A DNA stretch of 64,000 nucleotides from an uncultured Peptostreptococcaceae bacterium. GTDB lineage: Bacteria > Bacillota > Clostridia > Peptostreptococcales > Peptostreptococcaceae. Where the stretch lies: NCBI GenBank assembly GCA_947072565.1, contig CAMTIM010000038.1, forward strand, positions 34,287-98,286, given 5' to 3'. The position numbers were made by a program, and so were the translations under genes. The notes below the pieces were generated by a model, which saw nothing but the letters and a program-made list of their open reading frames with translations, was not told the DNA's origin and made no database searches. Each line of letters starts with the position of its first letter. The stretch's first letter is position 1. Below, one piece after another: positions 53,144 through 63,816 of this stretch.

Positions 53144-56100
53144 GTGTCGTTAACACCTCGTTTTTCCGTAATAGACAAGGCCATATTAGTGGCTACAGGA
53201 AATAGTTTAGTGGTATGTGGTAGCACAACTGCTACTGAAAACAATACTTCAAATATGATCAAATCAGATGGTAGCACTACAAGGGATTATTCAGAAGCAG
53301 GAAGTACTGCTAACTTAAATATATTATCAAATAGTACAATATTATATGCTGAACTTGTATGGTATTCTACTGTAAAAAGTAATGTCCAAGGAGCATTAGA
53401 CCTTAGAAGCATACAAGATAATCCTATAACATTTACTACATCAAAAGGAAGTTACCAAATAACACCTCAATATACAGATAGTTATAGCGCAATATCAGGA
53501 AGTGTGGATAGATATAGAGCAGCAGATGTAACAAATTATATAAAAGACTCTTTATCGGGAAGCTATACTGTATCTAAAGTTCCTACAAGTTTACCAGATA
53601 TAGGTCTAAGCAATTCAAGAGCTGGATGGTCATTAGTAGTAATATATAGAAATAATGCTTTCTCACCTCAAAAAATTCTTTATACTTCTGGTATATCTAT
53701 AGCAACTACAGATACACCATTACAAACAACTATTGCAGGATTTACAACTAGTTCACAACAAGACCAATTAAAAGGCAATGTATTTTTATCATGTGCTAAT
53801 GGAGAGCCTTTAAATGGTGAAGAATTTGTATATGTAGGTCCGTCATTTGCACAATTATATAATATAGGTAACTCTGTATTTAGTCCAAATCTAAATCCAT
53901 CAACAGCACCAAATAATCCTGGAAATAGCTTTTTCTCAGGGATTATAAATGTAGCTGATCCTCTAAATTCTAACAATGGGCTTTTAAATATAAATGGTAC
54001 TAATGGTACTCAAAATAATGATGGGTTTGTGCCAACACAAACATTAAATGCAAGAAACAAATGGGATATAACAAATGTTGATATATCAAATACATTAGTA
54101 ACAAACCAAACACTATTAGCAGGACAAATAACAGAAAGTGGAAGTGGAGATGGAATTCAACTAGTAGCTATGGGTGCACAAGTAAAAGCACAAGCACCGG
54201 ATATAACAGCAGTATTAGATGCGTATGATATAGATGGAGATAGCGAATATAATGTTCAAGTTGGAGAGCAATTAGTTTATGGCGTTCAAATAAAAAATGA
54301 TGGTAGCGTAGACGCAAATAACGTTATATTATCTGCTGTATTAAATTCATCAACTTCGTTTGTTCCAGGCTCAGTTACAATAAATGGAACATCTAATCCT
54401 ACAGCAAATATAACTAGTGGAATTAATGTTGGAACTGTTGCAGCTAAAGGTGTTGTAAATATATTGTTTACAGTTAGAGTAAATTCAGTACCATCAGGAG
54501 GATTACTACATCAATTAGCAAACTATAGTTATCAATTTAACTCAGGTATAGATACTATTACAAATTATGCTAGTACTAATTCTATGGAAGTAATAGTTCA
54601 AGATGGGTTATTGAGTATTGTAAAATCAGCTTCAAAAACTACAATGAGTGTAGGTGAAACTGTAACTTATACAATTGATATAGCAAACATAGGTACAGAA
54701 ATTGCAAAAGATATGTTCTTCCAAGATAAGGTGGATCAAAATTGTTCATTTGTACCTGAGACTGTAGTTATAGATGGAGTGGCTTATCCTGACTATGACC
54801 CAACAGTAGGTATTTTATTACCTGACTTACCTGTTGGAAGTAGTACTCAAATAGTATTCCAATCTAAAGTTAATTCATTACCTGCATCTACAAAAGTAAG
54901 TAATGTATCTACTATAACTTTTGGATATATGTTTAATCAATATGGATACTTAAGAGAAAAAACTATATTTAGCAATATTACATCTATACAGGTTCAATAT
55001 ATAGATATAATAGGTGAAAGATGCAATAATAATAACTATCCTAATGTAGGAGATACAGTAACCTATACACTAAGTTTAACTAATATAGGGAATGTAGCTG
55101 CATCAGGTGTTCAAGTATTAGAACCGATAGTACCGGGTGCTACGTTTGTTAGTGGCAGTGTTAAAATAAATGGAATTATACAACCAACACTAAATCCTTT
55201 TGACGGATTTATATTGCCAGACCCTATAAATGCTCAGCAAACTACAAATGTAGAGTATAAAGTTTTAGTAAATGCAATTAATCCATCAGATTTAATAGAA
55301 AATATAGCTCAAGTACCATTTAAATATCAAATATCGCAAGGAAGTACTGTTATAGAAGCAGAAAAAGATTCTAATAAAGTTGATACAATAGCAAATTATG
55401 TATGTATGAATATTGTTGAAAGTGTAGATAAGGCATATGCTATTATAGAAGATACTTTATATTACAAAGTAAATGTAAGTAATAGTGGAAATATAAATGC
55501 AACAGATACAGTATTTTTATCTAATATACAATCAGAAACATCTTTTATAAATGATTCGGTAGCTATAAATGGAATACCTTATCCAGCGTATAATCCAAAT
55601 CAAGGATTTACTCTTGGAACTATTTGTCCAGGTGAAACAATAGAAGTAACTTATAAAGCTAAAGTAAATACTGTTCCTAATCCAAACATAGTATATAACC
55701 AATCTGACGTTGTATATAGTTATAAACCAGATCCTAACGGAAGTATATTAACAAGTACAGTATATAGTAATGTAGTTCAAACTATTATAAATAAAGCAGC
55801 ATATACTGTAACTAAATCAGTAGACAAATCTTATGCAAAGCCTGGAGATTATGTTGTTTATACAACTGTTATACAAAATACAGGAACTGTGCCTTTAACA
55901 AACATGAAATTTGTGGATTTCCTTGGAGTTTATTTATCATTCTATCCAGGAAGTGTATATGTTAATGGGATTAATTATCCAGAATATAGCCCAAATGTAC
56001 AATTCCCAATAGGAACTATGCATCCTGGAGATACTACTACAATAGTATTTGGAGCATCTATAGTATCTAATACACCGGTTGGATATATACCAAATACATC

Positions 56101-59100
56101 AGAAGTTACACTTAGCTATCAACAAATTCCGAATAGCCCAGTAGTAACTAAAACTGTATATTCTAATGAAGTTAAAACTTACGACCCTTATGCATCGATA
56201 GCTTTAGTAAAAAATGTAGATAAGTTATATGCAGGTGTAGGGGAAACTTTAACTTATTCATTCACAGCAACTAATACAGGTAATGCAAATGCATTTAACA
56301 CACTATTTGCAGATATAATTCAATCAGAAGCATCTTTTGTATCTGGTTCTGTAATGGTAAATGGAATAAGTAAACCAACTTACAACCCTCAAACAGGGTT
56401 CACATTAGGCACAATGGTTGTAGGTCAGGTTGTGACAGTTCAATTTAAAGTAACTGTTGATAGTTTACCAACTCCAAACACTATAAAAAATAGTGCTACA
56501 ACATCGTATAGTTATTATATAAATCCAAATGATCAACCTGTAACTGAGACTACAACAAGTAATACTGTTACTACAGTAATAAACACTTATTTTGCAACAT
56601 TGACTAAATCTGTAGATAAGTATTATGCAACAGTAGGAGACGTTTTAAATTATGAAGTTATAGCAGCTAACAATGGTACAGTACCTCTAACAAATGTTAG
56701 CTTTAAAGATATAATACCAAATGGAGCTACATTTGTAGCAGATTCTGTAATTATAGATGGTGTAAGTAAGCCAGGATTTAATCCAAATACAGGATTTGCA
56801 ATAAGCAATGTATTACCTGGTGGAAATGTTGTTGTAATGTTTAAGGCAACAGTAACTAGTGTTCCAACACCTCCACAAATTAATAATAGTGCGAACATCA
56901 ATTTTAAATATCAATTAAGTCCATCACTACCTTACATTGATGGAAGCTTAACAAGTAATACAGTTACAACAAATGTAAAAATGATGGCTGTAACTAATAC
57001 TAAGAGTGTAAACAAAATTTATGCAACAGTAGGAGACACATTAACTTATACTTCAGTAATAGCTAATAACGGAAATGTAGATATAACTAATACTAATTTT
57101 ATAGATAATGTACCAGGTCATACAACTTTTGCAGGTGGAACTGTAAAAATAGGCTCAACAACATATCCAGATTATGACCCTAATGTTGGATTCCCATTAG
57201 GAACTATAACTCCTGGATCATCTGTAACTGTAACTTTTGACGTAACTGTAGATAGTGTACCAGATGATGGATATATAACAAATTCATCTATAGTAAACTA
57301 TCAATACAAAATAGATCCAAATGGAGCATTAATATCAGCAAGCAAAACAAGTAATACAGTAACAACTTATATAAATATGGGTAATTTAACTATAACTAAA
57401 GCTGCTGATAGAACTATAGTTAGATTAACTAATGTTATAACTTATAATTTTGTTGTATCTAATACTGGTAACACTATATTAAAGAGCTTGTATTTCAAAG
57501 ATACAATTCAATCAGAGTCTTCATTTAATACAGGTTCGGTATACGTAAATGGTGTTAATAAAGCTAATTATAACCCTAATACTGGATTTACATTAGATGA
57601 TATAGCAGTAGGAAATCAAACAACAATTAGTTTTACAGTAACAGCTAATACATTACCAGTAGATAACAAGTTATTAAATAAAGCGGATGTAGATTATTCT
57701 TATTATGTAGATCCAAATACAAGCCCTATAACTAAGACAAAAACGTCTAATACAACTACAGTTTATGTATATGATACTATAATATCTGCTAATAAATATG
57801 TAGATAAGTCAATAGCTAAAATAGGAGATACTTTAAACTTCACTATAGATATAAATAATGGTGGAAATGTTCCAGCACAGACAGTTCTTTTCCAAGATAT
57901 ACTAGATTCACATATAACATTTGTAACAGATTCTGTATATGTAAATGGAACTCAAAAACCTGGATATAGCCCAAGTAATGGATTCCCACTAGACGATATA
58001 GAACCAAATACAACTACAACAATAATATTTAAAGCTACAGTTATTAGTAGACCTGTTAATAATATAATCTACAACTTTGCTACTATAGATTATGAATATA
58101 CTGTAGGAGAAGATGTTATAACTACAACTATTAACACTAATACTACACAAACTTACGTTGCAACAGGAGAATTAACTCTTACTAAATCTGTAAATACACT
58201 ATATGCTACAGTTGGAGATAATTTAAATTACGATGTAGTTATAAAAAATACTGGTTCAGTAAATGCAACAAATTTAAATTTCAAAGACTTAATGCCTCCT
58301 TCAACTTCATTTAATACAGGAAGTGTAGTAGTAGATGGAATACCAAAACCAACATTTAATCCATCTGAAGGGTTTGCTTTATCTGATTTAGAACCAAATC
58401 AATATCATACAGTAGTTTTTAGCATTCATGTTGATTCGCTACCAGTAAGTGGTAAGGTAGAAAATGCTGCTGATACAACATTCACTTATAAGTTAACACC
58501 AAGTGATAATCCTGTAACTATGACAGCTACTTCTAATAAGGTCACAACACTTATTAAATTAGGTATGCTAAATCTTACAAAATCAGTAGATAAATCATAT
58601 GCAACAATAGGAAATACTTTAAACTATACTGTATCAATAGCTAATCAAGGTAATGCTAATTGCTTTGGCATAGTATTTAAAGATATAATTCAATCAAATG
58701 CTAGCTTTGTTAGCGGATCAGTAGTGGTAAATGGTGTTAGTAAACCAGATTACAATCCTAACACAGGATTTAACTTAGATGATATAGCAGGATACGCAAC
58801 TACTACAGTTAGTTTTGCAGCAACAGTTCAAAGTGTACCGCCTGTAGATTATATAATTTACAATAACTCTACAGCAAATTATAGTTATTATATAGACCCT
58901 GCTAATCCACCAGTTGTAACTCAGGCTACAAGTAATACAGTTGCTACAGTCATAAACCTAGGTTCACTTACAGCTACTAAATCAGTTAGTAAAGCATACG
59001 CTACTATAGGAGATGTGTTAACTTATACGGTTAATATATTAAATAATGGAAACGTACTTGCTAAAAATGTTAACTTTAGAGATGTTATACCAAATGGATT

Positions 59101-61225
59101 AACTTTTGTAGATGGATCAGTAACTATAAATAATGTAGCTTACCCATCATACAACCCGTATTCAAGTTTTACAATAGGAAATATAGTCTCTGGAGATAGT
59201 ATAGTTGTTAAATTTGAAGCGACTGTAACTTCATTACCAATACCATCATTAGTAAGCAATACAGCTCAACTTACTTTTGCTTATAAAATAGATCCTAATG
59301 GTTCTGATATATTTGCACAAATTAATTCAAATACTGTTACTACTCAAATAAACTTAGGCTCATTAAATCTTACTAAGAGTGTTAACAAAGGATATGCTAC
59401 TAAGGGTGATGTATTAACTTATACAGTTGTTGTAAGTAATAATGGTAATGTTGATGCAACTAGTGTAGTATTTACAGATAATTTACAATCTGATGTAGTA
59501 TTTAATCCAGGATCTGTAAAAATAGGTGGAACGACTTATCCAGACTATGACCCTAATATAGGATTTAGTCTAGGAAATATAACACCACTAAGTTCAGTAA
59601 CAGTAGTATTTACAGCTACTGTTATACAACAACCAACTCATGATTCAGTATTAAACTACGCAGTAGGAACATTCCAATATAAAATAGATCCAAATGGGTC
59701 ATATTATAGCAAGTCTGTTCAATCTAACACAGTAATGACTATAATAATAATGCCTAGTTTAACTGATACTAAAACAGTAGATAAATTATATGCAACATTA
59801 CAAAATATTTTAAACTATGCTATATTAGTAAAAAATACTGGTAACACAACTATATCTCAATTATTCTTTGATGACGTTTTATCAAATGGTGCTTTATTTA
59901 AAGCTGGTACTGTAGTAATAGATGGAGAAAATTATCCGGATTATGATCCTATAGCTGGATTTAGTTTACCTAATAGTCTTTTGGCTGGAAATACTTCTTT
60001 AGTACAGTTCCAAGCAATAGTAAATACACTACCATCACCACCACAAGTAACCAACTATGCAACAACAAATGGAGTGTATAAAGTAGATCCACAAGAGTCT
60101 GATGAACCAATATCTACAATATCAAATACGGTAACTACTAATATAAATGTAGGTAGTTTATCGAATGTAAAATCTGTGGATAAGATGTATGCTAAAGTTA
60201 ATGACACTGTAACTTATACATCTACAATAACTAATACTGGTAATGTAAATGCAACTAATGTATATTTTACAGATCCACTACAGTCAGTATTAGGATATGT
60301 ATCTGGAACTGTAAGAATAAATAATGTAGTTTACCCAGCACTTGATCCAACAGCTGGATTTAGTTTATCAGATTTAGCTCCAGGTCAAACTGTAACAATA
60401 ACATTTGACGCTAAGATAAATTCATTACCAATACCTGCATATGTAACAAATACTTCACAAGTTCAATTTAGTTATAAAATAGATCCTACGTCAACACCAA
60501 TAAGTTATACTCAAGACAGTAATACTGTAACAACTAATGTAGTTTTAGGTAAGATAAATGCAGTTAAAACTGTAGATAAACCAATAGCTACAATAGGAGA
60601 TACTTTAACTTATACAGTAACATTAACAAACGTGGGTAATGTTATAGATAGTGATGTATTCTTCCAAGATACACCATCAACAGGTGCAACATTTAAAACT
60701 GGAACTGTGAAAATTAATGGAGTTAGTAAGCCATCATTTGATCCGACAGTTGGATTTAGTATACCTGATATAGCAATAGGGGATGTTGTAGTAGTAGAAT
60801 TTGTTGCTGATGTAGTTTCAGTTCCGCCAACAAATGCAGTAACAAATCAAGCTGTTATCACATTTAAATATGTAGTAGATCCAAAACAACCACCATATAG
60901 TGATACAACTTATTCAAACACTGTAACAACTAATATAGCATTAGGTAACTTAAGTGTAACTAAAGCAGTAAATAAACAGTATGCAACTATAGGAGAGAAA
61001 TTAACTTATACAGTTACCTTAGTAAATACAGGTAATATAAATGCTACTAATGTAGTATTCTTAGATCCAACTCCTCATAACTCAATATTTGTTTTAGGAA
61101 GTGTGACTGTAAATGGTGTAAGTCAACCAACTTACAATCCATCAGCTGGATTTGATTTAAATACTATGGTACCTGGTCAAATAATAACTGTTGTTTACCA
61201 AGTTCAAGTTATAGATTTATGTTAG
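53144..61225 (+). CDS. Giant DUF11-repeat protein, 2693 residues
   Basis: N-terminal domain of about 350 residues (MSLTPRFSVIDKAILVATGN to the GIQLVAMGA region) followed by about 18 DUF11-type beta-sandwich repeats of roughly 130 residues. A unit reads KSVDKxYATIGDTLTYTV, NTGNVxATNV, FVSGSVxVNG, YNPxTGF, LGxxxPG, then a strand. There is no signal peptide, membrane helix or wall anchor, although members of this repeat class are usually surface stalks. The last repeat stops about 40 residues early and the protein ends in VIDLC, a terminal cysteine. It starts at GTG after AAGGAGG. By analogy a fibre about 18 domains long would result. Spore-surface location is inferred from the lack of a secretion signal and the neighbouring SPOCS genes. 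Confidence 0.88.
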   Translation: MSLTPRFSVIDKAILVATGNSLVVCGSTTATENNTSNMIKSDGSTTRDYSEAGSTANLNILSNSTILYAELVWYSTVKSNVQGALDLRSIQDNPITFTTSKGSYQITPQYTDSYSAISGSVDRYRAADVTNYIKDSLSGSYTVSKVPTSLPDIGLSNSRAGWSLVVIYRNNAFSPQKILYTSGISIATTDTPLQTTIAGFTTSSQQDQLKGNVFLSCANGEPLNGEEFVYVGPSFAQLYNIGNSVFSPNLNPSTAPNNPGNSFFSGIINVADPLNSNNGLLNINGTNGTQNNDGFVPTQTLNARNKWDITNVDISNTLVTNQTLLAGQITESGSGDGIQLVAMGAQVKAQAPDITAVLDAYDIDGDSEYNVQVGEQLVYGVQIKNDGSVDANNVILSAVLNSSTSFVPGSVTINGTSNPTANITSGINVGTVAAKGVVNILFTVRVNSVPSGGLLHQLANYSYQFNSGIDTITNYASTNSMEVIVQDGLLSIVKSASKTTMSVGETVTYTIDIANIGTEIAKDMFFQDKVDQNCSFVPETVVIDGVAYPDYDPTVGILLPDLPVGSSTQIVFQSKVNSLPASTKVSNVSTITFGYMFNQYGYLREKTIFSNITSIQVQYIDIIGERCNNNNYPNVGDTVTYTLSLTNIGNVAASGVQVLEPIVPGATFVSGSVKINGIIQPTLNPFDGFILPDPINAQQTTNVEYKVLVNAINPSDLIENIAQVPFKYQISQGSTVIEAEKDSNKVDTIANYVCMNIVESVDKAYAIIEDTLYYKVNVSNSGNINATDTVFLSNIQSETSFINDSVAINGIPYPAYNPNQGFTLGTICPGETIEVTYKAKVNTVPNPNIVYNQSDVVYSYKPDPNGSILTSTVYSNVVQTIINKAAYTVTKSVDKSYAKPGDYVVYTTVIQNTGTVPLTNMKFVDFLGVYLSFYPGSVYVNGINYPEYSPNVQFPIGTMHPGDTTTIVFGASIVSNTPVGYIPNTSEVTLSYQQIPNSPVVTKTVYSNEVKTYDPYASIALVKNVDKLYAGVGETLTYSFTATNTGNANAFNTLFADIIQSEASFVSGSVMVNGISKPTYNPQTGFTLGTMVVGQVVTVQFKVTVDSLPTPNTIKNSATTSYSYYINPNDQPVTETTTSNTVTTVINTYFATLTKSVDKYYATVGDVLNYEVIAANNGTVPLTNVSFKDIIPNGATFVADSVIIDGVSKPGFNPNTGFAISNVLPGGNVVVMFKATVTSVPTPPQINNSANINFKYQLSPSLPYIDGSLTSNTVTTNVKMMAVTNTKSVNKIYATVGDTLTYTSVIANNGNVDITNTNFIDNVPGHTTFAGGTVKIGSTTYPDYDPNVGFPLGTITPGSSVTVTFDVTVDSVPDDGYITNSSIVNYQYKIDPNGALISASKTSNTVTTYINMGNLTITKAADRTIVRLTNVITYNFVVSNTGNTILKSLYFKDTIQSESSFNTGSVYVNGVNKANYNPNTGFTLDDIAVGNQTTISFTVTANTLPVDNKLLNKADVDYSYYVDPNTSPITKTKTSNTTTVYVYDTIISANKYVDKSIAKIGDTLNFTIDINNGGNVPAQTVLFQDILDSHITFVTDSVYVNGTQKPGYSPSNGFPLDDIEPNTTTTIIFKATVISRPVNNIIYNFATIDYEYTVGEDVITTTINTNTTQTYVATGELTLTKSVNTLYATVGDNLNYDVVIKNTGSVNATNLNFKDLMPPSTSFNTGSVVVDGIPKPTFNPSEGFALSDLEPNQYHTVVFSIHVDSLPVSGKVENAADTTFTYKLTPSDNPVTMTATSNKVTTLIKLGMLNLTKSVDKSYATIGNTLNYTVSIANQGNANCFGIVFKDIIQSNASFVSGSVVVNGVSKPDYNPNTGFNLDDIAGYATTTVSFAATVQSVPPVDYIIYNNSTANYSYYIDPANPPVVTQATSNTVATVINLGSLTATKSVSKAYATIGDVLTYTVNILNNGNVLAKNVNFRDVIPNGLTFVDGSVTINNVAYPSYNPYSSFTIGNIVSGDSIVVKFEATVTSLPIPSLVSNTAQLTFAYKIDPNGSDIFAQINSNTVTTQINLGSLNLTKSVNKGYATKGDVLTYTVVVSNNGNVDATSVVFTDNLQSDVVFNPGSVKIGGTTYPDYDPNIGFSLGNITPLSSVTVVFTATVIQQPTHDSVLNYAVGTFQYKIDPNGSYYSKSVQSNTVMTIIIMPSLTDTKTVDKLYATLQNILNYAILVKNTGNTTISQLFFDDVLSNGALFKAGTVVIDGENYPDYDPIAGFSLPNSLLAGNTSLVQFQAIVNTLPSPPQVTNYATTNGVYKVDPQESDEPISTISNTVTTNINVGSLSNVKSVDKMYAKVNDTVTYTSTITNTGNVNATNVYFTDPLQSVLGYVSGTVRINNVVYPALDPTAGFSLSDLAPGQTVTITFDAKINSLPIPAYVTNTSQVQFSYKIDPTSTPISYTQDSNTVTTNVVLGKINAVKTVDKPIATIGDTLTYTVTLTNVGNVIDSDVFFQDTPSTGATFKTGTVKINGVSKPSFDPTVGFSIPDIAIGDVVVVEFVADVVSVPPTNAVTNQAVITFKYVVDPKQPPYSDTTYSNTVTTNIALGNLSVTKAVNKQYATIGEKLTYTVTLVNTGNINATNVVFLDPTPHNSIFVLGSVTVNGVSQPTYNPSAGFDLNTMVPGQIITVVYQVQVIDLC
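54194..61225 (+). repeat. About 18 in-frame DUF11 repeat units, roughly 390-400 bases each
   Basis: Each unit encodes one beta-sandwich domain. Units 1-4 are the most diverged; units 6-8 and 11-18 are closest. Unit 18 is shortened at its C-terminal end. No long exact DNA repeats were noticed, so the array is fairly old, but copy number may still vary between strains. Confidence 0.85.
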
Positions 61226-61242
61226 ATATATATTAAAAAATG

Positions 61243-61276
61243 GAACGCTGATACTTTTTATCAGCGTTCTTTTTAT
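61243..61276 (+). terminator. Intrinsic terminator of the giant repeat gene
   Basis: Perfect 11-bp stem GAACGCTGATA / TATCAGCGTTC, 5-base loop, T run. Confidence 0.93.
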
Positions 61277-61345
61277 TATTTAAACATAGAATAAAAAAAA
61301 ACATCATGTAAATAATAATAGTAAAATATGAAAAGAGGTAAATTT

Positions 61346-61993
61346 ATGAAAAAATTACTTTACATAAGTGTTAATTCAAAACCAGAGGACCTATCAGCTA
61401 GTAAAACAGTAGCTAGGAAATTTATAAATAGATTCTTAGAACAAAATAAAGATTTTAAAGTAGAAGAATTAGATTTGTATAAAGAACATATACCAAGACT
61501 TGAATACAAATACTTTGAAAAAAGAAACTGCATAATAAAAGAAGAAGACGCAAAACAATTAAATGATAAAGAAAGAAATGAAATACAAAAAATAAGAGAT
61601 TTATGTGATCAGTTTGTAGATGCTAATGTATATGTAATAGCAGCGCCAATGTGGAGCTTATCATTCCCTGCACCTCTTAAAGAATATATAGATTGTATAA
61701 TGCAAGATCAAAAGACGATAACATTTGATAGTGGCAAACCAGAAGGTCTTTTAAATGATATAGATAGAACAGTAGTATATATTCAATCATCAGGAGGTCA
61801 TATTCCGTGGATACTAAAGCCTGTTATGAATAAAGGTGTAAATTATGTAGAAAACATAATTAAATTTATGGGGATTAAGAAATTTGAAGAATTATTAGTA
61901 GACGGTACAGGATTTACAGAACAAGAAAAAAAAGAAGCTATAGATAAAGCTGAAGGAAAAATAGATGATATAATAGATTCTATGAAATATTAA
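61346..61993 (+). CDS. Flavodoxin-fold NAD(P)H oxidoreductase, AzoR-like
   Basis: 215 residues. FMN-dependent NADH-azoreductase/quinone reductase fold. The N-terminal flavin phosphate loop is KLLYISVNSKPEDLSASKT and the ring-binding loop is AAPMWSLSFPAPLKEYIDC, with a further typical SSGG in YIQSSGGHIPW. Members reduce quinones, azo or nitro compounds with two electrons; the natural substrate here is unknown. The frame is open from ATG 61328, but AAAGAGGT lies just upstream of ATG 61346, which is chosen. Single gene between two terminators. Confidence 0.9.
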   Translation: MKKLLYISVNSKPEDLSASKTVARKFINRFLEQNKDFKVEELDLYKEHIPRLEYKYFEKRNCIIKEEDAKQLNDKERNEIQKIRDLCDQFVDANVYVIAAPMWSLSFPAPLKEYIDCIMQDQKTITFDSGKPEGLLNDIDRTVVYIQSSGGHIPWILKPVMNKGVNYVENIIKFMGIKKFEELLVDGTGFTEQEKKEAIDKAEGKIDDIIDSMKY

Positions 61994-62001
61994 TCAAAAT
62001 A

Positions 62002-62036
62002 AAGCTATATAGTGATTTTACTATATAGTTTTATTT
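62002..62036 (+). terminator. Intrinsic terminator
   Basis: CTATATAGT / ACTATATAG stem with a GATTTT loop and a T-rich tail. Confidence 0.85.
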
Positions 62037-62039
62037 TTA

Positions 62040-62345
62040 TATCTAAAAAGTATTAATATTAGTTTATAAAATTAAGAAATTGATAAAAAAACTTGATGAA
62101 TTTTGAAATTTAATAAAATTTATATATTGAAAAAAATAATAGGAAAACATTTTTCACAACAGGATTCAAATATATATTAAAATATAAATTATAAATTAAG
62201 TACAAAAAATAAGGAAATAACAGCGTTTAATAAAATAAATCAATTTAAAGAAAATATTGAAAATTGAAAAAAATAAAAGATGAATCAAATATTATGTCAA
62301 AAAAATAAAAACAAAATAAAACATGTCGAAAAATAGAAAAAAATG
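62040..62345. other. 300-base AT-rich intergenic region
   Basis: Almost pure A/T sequence, with A runs and no open reading frame, repeat or recognisable structured RNA. It lies upstream of the promoter of the amino-acid permease; A-tract bending is possible but not measured. Confidence 0.5.
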
Positions 62346-62347
62346 TA

Positions 62348-62375
62348 TTGAAAGTAATGTGAAATGCATTATAAT
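62348..62375 (+). promoter_or_regulatory. SigA-type promoter of the permease gene
   Basis: TTGAAA, 16-base spacer, TATAAT, 48 bases before the start codon. Confidence 0.7.
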
Positions 62376-62423
62376 TATAATTGTAAAATGAAATAATAAA
62401 ATTATATATCTAAGGAGAACGAC

Positions 62424-63773
62424 ATGGAAAACAATCAACTTCAAAAAACTCTTGGAATGTCTGCGGCTTTATCAACTGTTGTTGGTATGGTAATAGGGGC
62501 AGGGGTATTCTTCAAACCTCAATCAGTTTATATGTCAACTGGTGGAGAGCCAGGATTAGGAGTAATAGCATGGGTGCTAGCAGGAATTATAACTATAACA
62601 GCAGGACTTACTGCAGCAGAAGTTTCAGCAGCAATACCTAAAACTGGTGGAATGATGATATACATAAAAGAAATCTACGGGGATAGATTAGGGTTTTTAA
62701 CAGGATGGATGCAAACTGTATTATTCTTCCCAGGAACAATAGCAGCATTAGGAGTTATATTTGCAGAACAAGCAGTAACTTTAATCGGAAAACCTTCTTT
62801 AATGCTTCCAATAGCAGTTGGAATTATATTATTAGTAGCAGCATTAAATACTTTAGGATCTAAAACAGGTGGAGCGATACAAACTGTATCTACATTATGT
62901 AAATTAATACCTCTTGTATTAATAATGGTATTTGGATTCATTAAAGGATCAGGACAAAACGAAATATTAACTCCTCTTGTTGGAGAAGGTGTTAATGTAG
63001 GTAGTGTAATAGGACAAGTATTAATAGCAATATTATTTGCTTATGATGGATGGATAAATGTTGGAGCTTTAGCTGGAGAAATGAAAAACCCAGGTAAAGA
63101 TTTACCTAAGGCTATAGTTGGTGGATTAACAGTAGTTATGGCAGTTTACTTAACAATAAATTTAGCTTACCTTTGGGTATTACCAGCTAATGAATTAGCA
63201 ACATACTCAGCACCAGCAGCAGCAGTAGCAGAAGCTATATTTGGACCAGTTGGTGGAAAAATAATAACTGTAGGTATATTAATATCAGTATTTGGAACAT
63301 TAAATGGATTTACTTTAACAGGTTCTAGAGTTGCTTATACTTTAGCAGAGCAAAAAACTTTACCAGGATACAAGTCTTTATCAAAGTTAAATGGAGCTCA
63401 AGCACCAGCTAACTCAATATTATTAATAGCAGGATTAGCTTCAGTATATGCTTTATCTGGACAATTTAACTTATTAAGTGATTTAGCTATATTTGCTATA
63501 TGGATATTCTATGTATTAACATTTATAGGTGTTATAAAATTAAGAAAAGATCAACCAAACTTACACAGACCATATAAAGTGCCTCTATACCCAATAATAC
63601 CATTAATAGCAATATTCAGTGGATTATTCGTTGTAGTAAATCAATTATTCTTAGCAGGTATGAAAACTACTATGGTATCTGTAGGGGGACTTTTAGTAAC
63701 TGCAATAGGTATACCAGTTTACAATTACATGATTAAGAAAAATAAAGAAGAAGAATCAAAAAAAACAGCATAA
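62424..63773 (+). CDS. APC-family amino-acid permease (SteT/LAT-like)
   Basis: 449 residues with 12 predicted helices, of the amino acid-polyamine-organocation superfamily. The helix 1 substrate-binding motif is VVGMVIGAGVFFKP and the helix 6 motif is LFAYDGWINVGALAGEMKNP. Both match the serine/threonine exchanger SteT and its relatives. A conserved KLRKDQPNLHRPYKVPLYP loop lies before helix 11. It probably exchanges or imports neutral amino acids. The C-terminal tail is lysine- and glutamate-rich. Single gene with a SigA-type promoter, an AAGGAGAACG site and a terminator. Confidence 0.93.
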   Translation: MENNQLQKTLGMSAALSTVVGMVIGAGVFFKPQSVYMSTGGEPGLGVIAWVLAGIITITAGLTAAEVSAAIPKTGGMMIYIKEIYGDRLGFLTGWMQTVLFFPGTIAALGVIFAEQAVTLIGKPSLMLPIAVGIILLVAALNTLGSKTGGAIQTVSTLCKLIPLVLIMVFGFIKGSGQNEILTPLVGEGVNVGSVIGQVLIAILFAYDGWINVGALAGEMKNPGKDLPKAIVGGLTVVMAVYLTINLAYLWVLPANELATYSAPAAAVAEAIFGPVGGKIITVGILISVFGTLNGFTLTGSRVAYTLAEQKTLPGYKSLSKLNGAQAPANSILLIAGLASVYALSGQFNLLSDLAIFAIWIFYVLTFIGVIKLRKDQPNLHRPYKVPLYPIIPLIAIFSGLFVVVNQLFLAGMKTTMVSVGGLLVTAIGIPVYNYMIKKNKEEESKKTA

Positions 63774-63784
63774 ATGTATGCTAG

Positions 63785-63816
63785 AAAACTCAAAGCGAAA
63801 GCTTTGAGTTTTTTTT
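63785..63816 (+). terminator. Intrinsic terminator of the permease gene
   Basis: AAAACTCAAAGC / GCTTTGAGTTTT perfect stem with a GAAA tetraloop and a T run. Confidence 0.95.

Noticed and set aside
53144..61225. Secreted LPXTG or S-layer adhesin
   Set aside because: The N-terminus has no signal peptide and the C-terminus has no LPXTG, SLH or hydrophobic anchor.
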